From assembly GCA_963978545.1 (NCBI GenBank), contig OZ021729.1, positions 10,030,001 through 10,094,000 of the forward strand: a DNA stretch of 64,000 nt. Direction: 5' to 3'. The translations under genes were made by a program, and so were the position numbers. Source of the DNA: Linyphia triangularis. Its lineage: Eukaryota; Arthropoda; Arachnida; Araneae; Linyphiidae. Below, piece by piece: positions 1-12,200 of this stretch. Each line of letters begins with the position of its first letter. The stretch's first letter is position 1. The notes beneath the pieces are model-generated. The model made no database searches. It saw only the letters and a list, made by a program, of their open reading frames with translations, and was not told the DNA's origin.

Positions 1-116
1 GAATGCAATCCGAAAATGCTTCTTCATTTGCATTGTTCATATTTTGTATAATGATTATAAAATTTATTTTTATGTTAGCTGATATAAAGAGCCAATGGAA
101 CTTTTCTAAATAAAAC

Positions 117-285
117 ATGAATGAAAATAAGTATACTGGAATTCTTTCTATGATACCTAATGGAGATAAAAGTGAAAATGGATCTAATACAATAGTTCTC
201 CTGGATTCACCAGAATTTATATTCCAAAATACTTCAGTGAATGCTACTTCTAAAAAGAGTATAATGGCACAATATATGTACCCAG
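117..285 (+). CDS. Zinc-finger gene coding exon 1
   Basis: Starts at ATG 117 (context AAACATGA) and ends at donor GTAAGA, leaving phase 1. Encodes residues 1-56, polar, Asn/Ser-rich, with no domain. The reading frame runs on into intronic sequence to 350, which is not coding. Confidence 0.8.
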
Positions 286-3200
286 GTAAGAAACTGCAGC
301 TATTTTATACAATAATACTTACTATATTGCTTAATATATACTTACTTTAATATAATACTTACCATATACTATTAAATTGTTGATCATTGACGAACCTTTT
401 GTTATCGATAAAAGGTTCATTAATTGTTGAATTTCTTTCCTGGTTTTTCCAAATCTGAATGAACTACTGTTAAAAGAATTATTGCTCACAGAATGCATAA
501 ATACATTATGAAGTGTTGTCCGTGAAGTTGAACTTCGTGTCTTTTGGGAATGTGCTGAAAAAAAGCTACAAAAATCTCTCATTCATACAATATTGATGAG
601 AATACATTTCAAACTTTCTTAAATTCAAAGAATAACATAGTCAACCAATCCAATAATTTGTATAGTTAACCTTCAACAAAAATTTCACCAGAGGTTGACA
701 GGTTAGCTCAAAAAATAACATAGTCAACTAATCCAATATTTTGTATAGTTAACCTTCAACAAAAATTTCATAAGAGATTGGCAGGGTTAATTCAAAGAAT
801 AACATAGTCAACCAATCCAATAGTTTGCATAGTTAACCTTCAACATAAATTTGACCAGAGGTTGACAGATTAATTCAAAGAATAGCATAGTCAACCAATC
901 CAATAGTTTGCATAATTAACATTCAACAAAAATTTCATCAGAGGTTGACAGGTTTGCTCAAAAAATAACATAGTCAACTAATCCAGTAGTTTGCATAGTT
1001 AACCTTCAACAAAAATTTCACAAGAGATTGACAGGGTTAATTCAAAGAATTACATAGTCAACCAATCCAATAGTTTGCATAGTTAACCTTCAACAAAAAT
1101 TTCACTTCAATTTTTTTTTTCTTTTTGTTATATCATTTGAATATTTTTGCTATGAAAGAATAAAAGTCATCTTATTGTCCTTTTGAGTTGGAAAGCTGTC
1201 ATTTCCAAACACTCCATAAATGACAACAATTTATTTTGTGATTTGGGCTACAGGAAAGAAATTCAACAATTGGCCAACTTTTTGTTACAGCAAAAAAGCT
1301 GACAGGATAATATATAAGTACTCAATAACCTAATTTGATTATATAGTTAAATCATGGTAATTGTTTGTTTGTTACTAATATTTTTAGAATCATTTCCTTT
1401 TAAGTTTTCTCAATGCTATCTTATTTTAGCAATACATTTTTTTGCTACATCATTTGAAATATTTCAGTAAATATAATTATTTCAACATCTTATTTAAATT
1501 TTTAAATCAAAACTTTAAGTACATATAAATATAATCTCACACTCATCTTGTGCCAATTGAATATAACTATGATTTTTTTTTTTATAAACCTACATTAAAA
1601 TACTACTTTATTTTCTTCATTAAAAAAGTTCAAAAGTTTTTTGATCAACTTTCTTTAAGATCTTAACTGTTGTGATCTTAACCTTTGGGTGCAATATGTT
1701 GAATTATATAAGTTTGGGCATGATGTGTTTTACATGCTCACATTAAAGAAACGCATAATTAAGTTTATATTTATTCAACTGCCTATTGATGAAAATCATG
1801 AAAATCATTATAAGGAGTATTAAGAGAAGAATAAATAAAAAAAAATTGTGAAAAATTTTATAGTTCGAGAGGCGACTGTTAGTTTAGGTACTCCATTGAA
1901 TATCATTTTGAATTTTTTATCGAATGCATAGAAAAGTGACTAGATTGCGAATCCACTGGTCTGCCTTGGCAGAAGGGGCCGAAACTGGTTCAAAATTGAC
2001 TTTGAATGAGTTGCACCGAATCCGATTGCCATATATGCCATAACTTGCCAATTAATGAGCATTCTTTTTTATTTGGTAACCCATCGCACTTTAATTTACA
2101 ATTAAAAAGGTTGCAGGCGATTCAGGTATCTGGCCACGGTTTACTTGCATCTTTTAAAAATGAGCCAAGTTTGCAATAAATATTACGTCATTGCTGACAT
2201 CACTGATGTCGCCAATTTGGCCTACTTTTAAAATATGCAAGTTTTCCGAGCCAGAGATCGGAAATCGTCTGCCCCCTTTCTCATGAAAAATCAAAGTGTG
2301 GGTTACCAAACGAAAAAGTGTGTTAACTTTTCGACAAGTAATGACATATTTGACAATCAGATTTAATTCAGCGTCGATTTTGAACTAGTTTCGGCCATTT
2401 TTCGTAATCCAACATTTCTTTGCATTCTATAGAAAATTCAGAATGATGCTCGATGGGGTACCTAATTTTGCTGCCTCCTCTCAGTCTATTTTTTATGTTT
2501 GACTTATAACTTGCTTACAAGGTGAGGCAGCAAAATCACAATGCTGTGCCAATCAGATCAAATGCACTTGATTAAGTTTAAATTATTAAGAAAGTTAATT
2601 CCATTTCCAAGAACATTGATAAGTTTAATTTTAAAAATTATTTTCTTATACAGTATTATTTATTGAAATGTAGTTAGATTTTTGGAGTTGTAATATATTA
2701 TTTGTACCATTTTTTTTTTAGATAAACTACAAAGTCAGAAAAATATTTTTTCTTGCTTATTTTGTCAAGTATTTTCTTCGTCTTACTCTTCCATTGCTGA
2801 TCACATCATTGAAACACATAGTAATTCCATACCTGCAGGTGTTGCGGCTAAAAATTTTATATCCAAATTAAAATCATTACAAGGTTTGTATTGCATCGAA
2901 TTATATTATGTGATTTGTAATCAAGATATTTTTATTCATTAATGAAAACTTACTTTTAGTATTTTTACTATACTCTTTCAGTGAAAGTTATCTAAATATA
3001 TTTTTTTAATCAAGTTAAATTAGAACATTTTACAATAGTACAATGTAGCTTTTTTGTCTATTTTTTTTGTTTGTTTTGTTTTGTATCTAACACTTAATTC
3101 ATTTTCAGATAAAAATCAAACATGTTGCCTCAAAAAGGTTGGACGACCTAGGAAAAATTATACAAAATGGTAATTTTGAGTTTTACATAGAATATATTAT

Positions 3201-6200
3201 GTTCATAGATATTTTTTTATATCGATTGAGTGAGTTATATATTATAGTCAAACCCTATTAACATGAAATTTCTTAACATGAAATTCTGTTTTACTCGAAG
3301 TAAAAGCAGGTCTCCGTATGATGAAGCTTTAATTTAATATTAATTTATTTATTTAAAACGAAATCTCACATAATGAAATACTGCTTAAGATGAAAAAAAT
3401 TGCTTTTTAAACCACTTTTCCTTTAGATGATACCTTATAACGTTTCCCAATGCAACAAGACAATCCTCATGTGCTTTAAATGATTTAGAAGAGAAAGAAA
3501 CATTAAAAAAAAGTTCAAAATTTAATTGTAGACTTCATGAAATAATAAGTTATTGGTAAATACATTTACTTTTTTCTATTCCTAATGTATATCTTGTTAA
3601 ACTATTGTATTAGCCTTGCAATGTAAATGTTCTAAAAAAACAGTTGTATTAAATACACACATAGCTAGTGCTTTAAATCTGCCTGAATTAGATGAAAAAG
3701 TTTTTAGACAGTTAACATGGAATTCGGTTTACGTGAAAAATTTCTGCGGCCCCATCAAGTTCGCGTTGACAGGGTTTGACTGTATTTCAAAGCAGTAAAA
3801 TAAAACAAATTCAAATTTAATCTAAAATGTTATGTATTGAATAGTTATTAGTTTCAGAAAAGCAACTCTCTAAATTTTTTGATAAATTTCATTAAGAAAA
3901 TAAGAAAAATCAGTAATATTAATTGGAGACAAATTTAGAGACTGAAGTGTAATTTTAAATGAAAGTTTAAGTTCCTATTTTTTTATTTTAGTCACTGCTG
4001 TAAGTATAATGCCTTAATCAATTATGCTGTATACTTGATTATAAATGACTCATACATACTATGTAATGTTCAACTATGAATTGCTATAGACTCTCATGAT
4101 TTATTTCAGCATAAGTACAGTTGAAGAAAAGAAAATTCCTTCAGAACCTGTCCCTCGATCTGATGGCTTATACTGGTGCAATAAGTGCATAAAAAGTTTT
4201 AAGAAACCTCGTCAACTTAAAAGACATATTTGCTTTAAAGATGAAGTATGTAAAAGTTGTTGGTCATAAATGTATTTAAGAGAATTTATTTAGTCAATGA
4301 TTGTTTTAAAAAGGTTATTTTTTTCTGAAACTCTTTTTGTTTCAGTTTGAAAATAAGGAAAATCTGTAATGCACCCAAAATTATATATCTCTTGTCATAT
4401 TTTTAATTTCAGTGTTTTCAAACATTTTTCATCTAGAATTTTTTTTAATTTTTCTGCAATGACACTTTTTTTTTTTTTATTCTGAGGGAAATATCAGGAT
4501 AATTCATGTTGTTTTCCTCTTGCAGCTTGTGGGTTTTTTAATGATCCCTATAGTACAAAGTTGTTTTAAAAAACATTTAAATGATGTTTTAAAAACATTT
4601 AAATTATGTTGTTTAAAAGGCATTTAAACAATGTCGTTTTAAAAACATTTAACTGTAGTTGTTTAAAAAAAATAAAAAAAATTGAATGATGTCGTTTTAA
4701 AAAACACTGAATTGGAAGTTGTTTTAAAAGACATTTAAATGATGTTTTAAAAAACATTTAAATGATGATGAATGATTAACTTAAGTTAGTTAAAGTTTAA
4801 TGTTTAAAGTTAAACAGATTCTAAAAAAATGTAGTATTTTCAACAAAGTGTTAACGTTTTATATATTTCAGGACATGTTTGATGATTTTTCTTCTGACTC
4901 TGATACGACTACTGATTATCGAATGTATATGGATGTACAGCCAACTCCGTGGTCTCGGAAATTAACTAAAAAGTCCAATTGTCAAGACTTGTGTGAAAAC
5001 AGCTCCAAAATAGAAAGTAGGCAATTCTTAAAAAACAACTACTAATTCCCTTCCAGTATCAGATCATTATTGATATTCCTTGTGAGCTCTAATATATCTA
5101 ATCGAGTATCATGTGCATTTTGAATCAGGGATTAAACTGTGGGGGCTTTTTTTTTAGCAAATTGCTTATGAACTTTCTTAAATGCTAAAATTAGATAATA
5201 TGGTTTTGCACTTTTGCTAAAACATTTTGACTAAAATTCTCAAAATCACTATTTTTACTATCCCAAAGTTAGTCATCGACCTAAAAAAATAAATAATTTG
5301 AAAAGTGCAAAGTATTTTTCCAGTTGATATTTGGTATAAAATAACTTTGTATTTAAATTTAATAAGGATTTTATGATGGATGAAGTAAAGCATCTCGAGT
5401 GAGATGCAACTCGTAATCTTTTTAGCATTTTGCTAAAATAAAATTTGTGATTTTAACTTCTTTGCTAAAGAAATGTTGTACCTCAGCTTAAACACTGCAT
5501 TAAATTCTAGTTACAAAGTGTTGTAGGGAGTTTTAGGACTCAGGAAAATACCTCATTTACTGCTTAAGTAAGTTTACTTCAATACCTTTCACTAAGACTA
5601 ATCTGCATAGTTCATTACATATACTCTCAAATACATTTACATTTGTTCAGATAGGGTTCTGGTTGCAGAGTAAATGTAGTACATTAGTTAATACTATTAG
5701 TTAGTAATACATTAATAAAGTTAAAGTGAATATTCAATACATTACAAAAGGTTTCCATTTATTTAAAAGGGGGGGGGGGGGGATATATTTTGAAAGTGGG
5801 TATTTTGTAATTTTTTTACATTTTTTCATTGGAATTTAGCAAAGTTTCTTTACTTTGTACAGCCTTAGGTCTGATTTGAAGAGACATCATTTGATTTCTG
5901 TGTGCCAATTATTACTGTTCTGTTGAGTTTTGTAAAACATAAGTCATTTTGTAAATTTACATTTTGAAAAAAGAATAAGGATTGAATTTATTTAATATTG
6001 TGACAAAAAGTTTTAGAATTTGTCAATATTAAACATGGTCTATTTTGTTACAATTACTTTTTGCATTAATTATAATTATGTATTCAATTAACAATTTTGA
6101 AACTAATTCATATTCAGGAAACTCATCCTAAATTTTTATTTCTTTTATATAATGAATATCTTAAAGAGTTGTGAGTTTATTCTTCTAATAATGATGGATA

Positions 6201-9200
6201 TATTAAAAACGTTTCCACTCTTTTTTTAATGTTCATTTTCAAGCTTGGTAATTAAATTTTATTAATTACTGTACTTTTTGTGATGCCAAGGTCATTTTTA
6301 TAGTGTTTAAATATTTTATTATTATTATTATTATTATTTTTTTTTTTTAAAGAATGTTTGTGCTGCACCTTAAAGGACATCTTTTTTAAAAAATCTGTAG
6401 CATTTCCCCACATATATACGAAGAAGAAAAAAATTCACTTTCAGAAATTGTTCTTATAAAATGTGCTGTTATAAAATTTCTTTTGCATTTTAACACTTAA
6501 TTTGGTCATCTGCAGTAATTTTTATAATAAAAATTTAACTCATCATTGGATTAAAAATTAGATTCTCACTTATGTGTGGTATTTGAACTCCCTTAATATA
6601 TACGTTGATTTGATATTTGTGCAGTAATTTTTTTTTTGCTTTCTAATTTATTTTTAGCAGGTCATAGCAACTCTTTATTGATTGAAAATCCACGAACTAA
6701 AGTTAAACTTCATTGGAGAAACGACCCTGAATACATTCAACTCTTTCAAAATGAGAATGAAAGAATTGCATTCGAGAATCACATAAACTCCATTGATTAC
6801 AGTTGCATTGATAATTTATTCATTAAGAAAGAAAATACAATAAAAGTGGGAAGAAAAAAGAATGGTCCACAGAGATTATCATATTCCTGTATTTTATGTT
6901 TAAAGGTAAAAGACCGATTTATTTCTATAAATAGAAATAGAGTATAGTTTACATATAGAGTAAGTTAGTAGGATATAGAGTAAATTAGTGAATATGCAAG
7001 TTCTTCTATTGTATAACTCTGAAAAGATTATTTTTGCTGATATATTTATTGCATTTTTATTATTGTTAAAATGGCATGATAACAGGGTTCCCATGGTTAT
7101 TAAAAGTGCTTAATATTTTTGAACTTGTTTTCAAGGCCTTAAAAGTTCTTGAAAATGTTTAGAGGATCTTAAAAGTCCTTAATTTTTGTGAATGTTGAGT
7201 GCCACAACTGCAAAATTTATAAAAATACAACTCAGACTTGCTATCCCCTTGTGACTGCCACTTATCCACACTGTATCAGAATTCTCTGGCATACTTGTAT
7301 TACTCATGCACCAACTTGTAACTTTTTGGGTAGAATATACTTTATTAAAAATTTATACATAGACCTGATGCCTGAAAGCAAATTTTCAAAGGTCCTTAGA
7401 AACATTATTTAGGTCCATAAAATCATTGAAAAGTCTTTGATTCTGTGATTTGAGTGGAAACCTTGGTTTAACAAAACCTGTTAAAAGTTGAAATTTTCTG
7501 ATGTATATTCATGATAAGAATCCAAATTAAGTGTAAGGGATTTAAGGAGACTGCTTAGGTCAAAATGAAGTTGGTGAAATATATCATTCAGTAGGAAAAT
7601 GTTATTTTATTTATTTTTTTGGAAAATTAAAATTACTTCCTAATATGACAAGAAGAATCAATTAATTTTGTAACCTGTGTATGTGAAACATATTTAGTTG
7701 TTCCTTTGATTGATTTTTTATATTTGATGTTGTCCTGACATGTCTTTATTCTATCAGCATTTATAATTAAAAACTGGCATAGTAGCTTTGAATTCTGTTG
7801 TAATGAAACTGCTGCCTTTCATATTAACTTGAGGAATAACATAAATTAAAATGCATTTGTAAGTATAATTAGAAAATTTGCAAGGAAATCTCTAAAATGG
7901 TACATGTTTAAGTAAAATATCTTGCATCCTATACTTGTTCTACGTTGCATTTTAACATGGTTCACTTTGAGGCATAGAATTAATCAATTAATGTGCAAAT
8001 AACTATTCATGATTGAATGTAGAAATAACTCCGTAAAATTATTCTAATTTGAATTAAATCTTTTTTTCTTTTTTTTTCCATTCTTGAATATAACTTGATT
8101 TTCAACAAATAAATATGCATACACTTAAGTCTTTGGACGTTTATCGTTTGTAAGTAAGTTTTAAAACTTCATGCTTTGTGCAGCTATATACAATCATTAT
8201 ACTTTTCCTAAATTTCCTACTGAAAATAAAAATGCAAATATTGCCTCTTTAAAATATTAATAATCTTCTGCATTATATATTTTAAGTCAATTTTTTTTCA
8301 TGGATTTTTAGCTTTTATTAATATAATTTAATTACAAAATAAGAAAATTATATTTCTGGCATCTTAAATTCTCTAAATTCAGTGACATTTTTACTGACTT
8401 AAAATGTAATCTTAATGGATTAACTTGAGTGAACCTCCAAATATTTTGCTAAGTTAAACGTCCTAAAAGAACACTTTTTTTCCCACTGTTTATCTTAGAA
8501 AATGAATTCCTTGACCCACATCCGAATGCATTGCCTTTCTCATACTGATGTGCAGCCGTTTACCTGTCCAAAGTGCCCATTTCGATCCAACTCTAAAGGC
8601 AATTTGTACACACACATGAGGAATCACACTGGGAATGTTTTTCATTGTTCTCAGTGCCCTTTCCAGTCACTCAAAAGAAGTCATCTTTTGGAACATGAAG
8701 TATGTAAAATTCTTGTTTGGTTTGTTTCAGCCATAAAATTTTGAATCTTAGTACTAATTTTGTGTGAACCTTGTAGAATTCTTTTCTGTGGTTACCTTTT
8801 ATATTTAAGTTTCTTCATGCAGGACAAAACGCTGCAATACAATTTACAGGGTTCCCACGGTCATTGAAAGTCATTAAAAGTGCTTAATATTTTTGAACCA
8901 GTTTTCAAGGCCTTGAAAGTACTTGAAAATGCTTAGAGGTGCTTAAAAGTCCTTGAAAATGCTTAGAGGTCCTTAAAAGTTCTTAATTTTTGTGTATGTT
9001 GACCAACTTCAAAATTTACAAAAATGCAACTCAGACTTGCTATCCCCGCGTGTCTGCCATTTATCCTCATTATATCAGAATTTTCTGACATATTTGTATT
9101 ATGCATGCGCCAACTTGTAACTGTTTTGGTAGAATATACTTTATAAAGAATTTTTATACAGACATGATGCCTGAAAACAAATTTTTTAAGGTCCTTAAAA

Positions 9201-12200
9201 ACATTATGTCCTTAAAAGTCATTGATTTTCATTCTGTGATTTGAGTGGGAACCCTGAATTTATCCTATTATACATTGAAACAAGCTTACTTGAGCTCATT
9301 GAATACTCTGCAACGATGTGTGAACTGGTTTTACTAAGCTCTGATTGGCTGATTGGGACGATATGTGGTCGATTCGTTAAAACTCTTATAGTATCCGTGG
9401 TTAGAAATGTAAAATATTAATTGAAATTTCAACTTAAAAGCTATTATTTTCATTTTGTTATCAACTTGATACAAAACTATGTGCGCAGGTTATCAATATT
9501 ACAATAAAATTGTGATTTACCCGGAACTATATCTTTTACGCCAAAGAATTCATCCTACAGCGTATTCACTGGGGTCTGGTAAGCTTATCCGCTAGTATAA
9601 AATAACCTATCTTAACTTCAAGTACTTAAACATTTAGTTAAGTATAAAGTTATAACAGATATAACTTTACACTTTAGAATTTACTTTAAAGCCTGATATC
9701 TCTTAAGTTCTGAAAACTGATAAGGATGTAATTATTAGTGTAGAAATAATTTAACTGCTATTGAAAATCAATAATCGTTGACACTTTTACCCCTGACAAC
9801 ATTTTATCCCCGTTAAGTATAAAGTGATAATAGATATACCTTTACACTTTAAAATTTACTTTAAAGCCTGATATCTCTAAAGATGTGAAAACTGATAAGG
9901 ATGCAATTATTAGTGTAGAAATAATGCAACTGCTATTGAAAATCAATAATCGTTGACACTTTTACCCCCGACAATATAACTCATTAAATATAAATTAATA
10001 TATGTCCTTAATATAAACATTAATTTGTATCGTATAGCAAATGTAAGTTGAGAAGCATTTCTCAACATTTTAACATTTATTCTTATTTATTGCTTTACAA
10101 ATTTATATTTTGTAATTGTAAGAAAATCAAAACAATTAGTCATAAAGTATTAAAATTTACAGAACATATATATATTTGTGTATGCATGCACATGCATGCA
10201 TGTTGTTATTAAAACTGGAGTAGAAAACTAGCAAACAGGGATTTGTTCCCTACGACTACTTTATCTTATGTTTATTTTAGAAATGGGTATTTTGTTAAAA
10301 TATGTTTTTACTTTATTTCTGCCAGAAGTTGAGAAATTAGATAAATTTACAAGGCCTATAAATATATCTTTTGTAATTAAAAATTGATTTCAATGGATTT
10401 TGTTGTTGATATTTTTTTATACTTTTTTATAGTTGGCTTTTTTTACACTCTTTTTGCACTTTGTATTTTTTGTGTAGTCTTTTTATCATACAGTATTTTA
10501 CTTTAGGAAACTCATTCAAGTATTCCTCAAGTTTGTAAGCTATGCAAAAACTCCTATAAAACAGTAAAGTCCTTAATTGCCCACATAAGAAGGTGCCATA
10601 ATTACCCTGGTGGAAAAAACTATATAAAAGCACTATTATCTAAAAAGCCCAAAGAATGTCGTCTTAAATGCAAAGTTTGCCAAAGACTATTTAGATCTGT
10701 GAATAATCTCCAATTACATAATGAAACTGAACATTCCGTACCTATGGTGCCATTACCTGTAGAAGATGCAGGATATGTTCCAAATGGCACATCTGAAAAT
10801 TTAGTAGTTGAAGAACTTTCTACAATGTCTTCAAAGTGTGCTGAAGCTTTTACAAATGAAACTGTAACAGTCAAAGACCCATTTGCTGAGATAGTATTGA
10901 ATAGTCTTCTGCAGCAGAAAAGATCTGTGTCTGCTGAACTGTATGAAGATGTGTTTGAACAATCATCTCAACTTCTTACATCATCTGAACATTTAGCTGC
11001 CAATGTTTTAGAAAACTGTTCTGTACCTAGGCTATCAACTGTTGTAAGTCAGCTTCCTCCTAAAGATGATTTGGTGGAATGTGACAAAAGTCTTAATTTT
11101 GATATTTTGGACGAGTGTCTGCGGAACCCGACTTTTGCCGACGAAGTCATGCGGGAAACTTATATCGACGATTCAAAGTTAACCGAGGGATGTAATCAGC
11201 CTTTTGATTTGAATGCTTCCATGAGCTTGGCTTATCCAAACGAGTCTCTGATACCTTCAGTTGGTGAAAATGATCAAACCAATGGTGATGTCGGTAAAAA
11301 CGAGTTAGTTGAACCAAAGTCTGCCGAAGTAAAACTGTTTGAAAAGTGTCGCAGAGCTCCAGCATATGTTTGCTGTGTCTGTCAGGGTATTTTCATTTGC
11401 ACTGCTACATTAAAAGCTCACTTGAAGGAACATGTGAATTCCAGCAATTCCTTGATGGAGCCCACTGAGGAATTTGAACAGCCAAAAATAACAGAAAGCA
11501 CAGCTTTGAATGGTGTATGTAACATTTTACAAGGTAAGTTTCAATAGTTTTTGCATTACACATTAAGTTTTTGAATTTAACTAATTGAATTCCTTTTTAA
11601 ATCCCTTATATTAACTTTGGTGTTGTTTGTAGGGCTAATTAGCCCACTTGGCATTATCTAATTGAGCTGAAACTTGAAGATAGACTCGTTGTCGATGGCA
11701 ATGCATTCTATCAAGCGGGGGGGGGGGGGGGGAAGGGCACTGTTCTATAAATCCACCATAAAATGTAACAGATTTTTGAAGGTGTCCCTGGTTCGAATCC
11801 TGGATTAGGCATGGATGTTCATTGGGATTCGTAATCCATGTTAAGCTGTAGGTCCCGGCCTGATTAGCCATTGTTGTACCAAAAAAAATAGGTCGTTGAA
11901 TATACAAACCAACAGCTTTTTGAAATCTAAAAATTTCATAAGACTGGCAAACCTTGTCTGAACATGCACAACATTGAATTGTTTCATTGATCACACATGA
12001 GTTTACATCTCGATTAAATTTTTTTTCAAATTAATATGTTTTTACGAGAATAGGAATTAAATTTCAATGCTATTGTGCATAAAAGTTGGCAATGCAAATA
12101 TTTTATTGTAGTTGGGTTTATTGTAAATATATATATAGGTTAGTGTTTTTCATTTTAAGCAAAATGTCTGGGTAAGGTCATTGACTGACAGTTCATCTTT

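Noticed and set aside
631..1106. CRISPR array
   Set aside because: Whole 83-bp units repeat without unique spacers, and the genome is eukaryotic.
3616..3798. 60-codon open frame as a small gene
   Set aside because: It lies wholly in a transposon-like element with inverted ends, and the inverted copy at 12205-12718 does not keep the frame.
10620..11365. Minus-strand open frames opposite the large zinc-finger exon
   Set aside because: Antisense shadows; the plus strand encodes clear C2H2 fingers.
11635..11994. 119-codon minus-strand frame
   Set aside because: It crosses a SINE and a G-run; no domain and no splice context.
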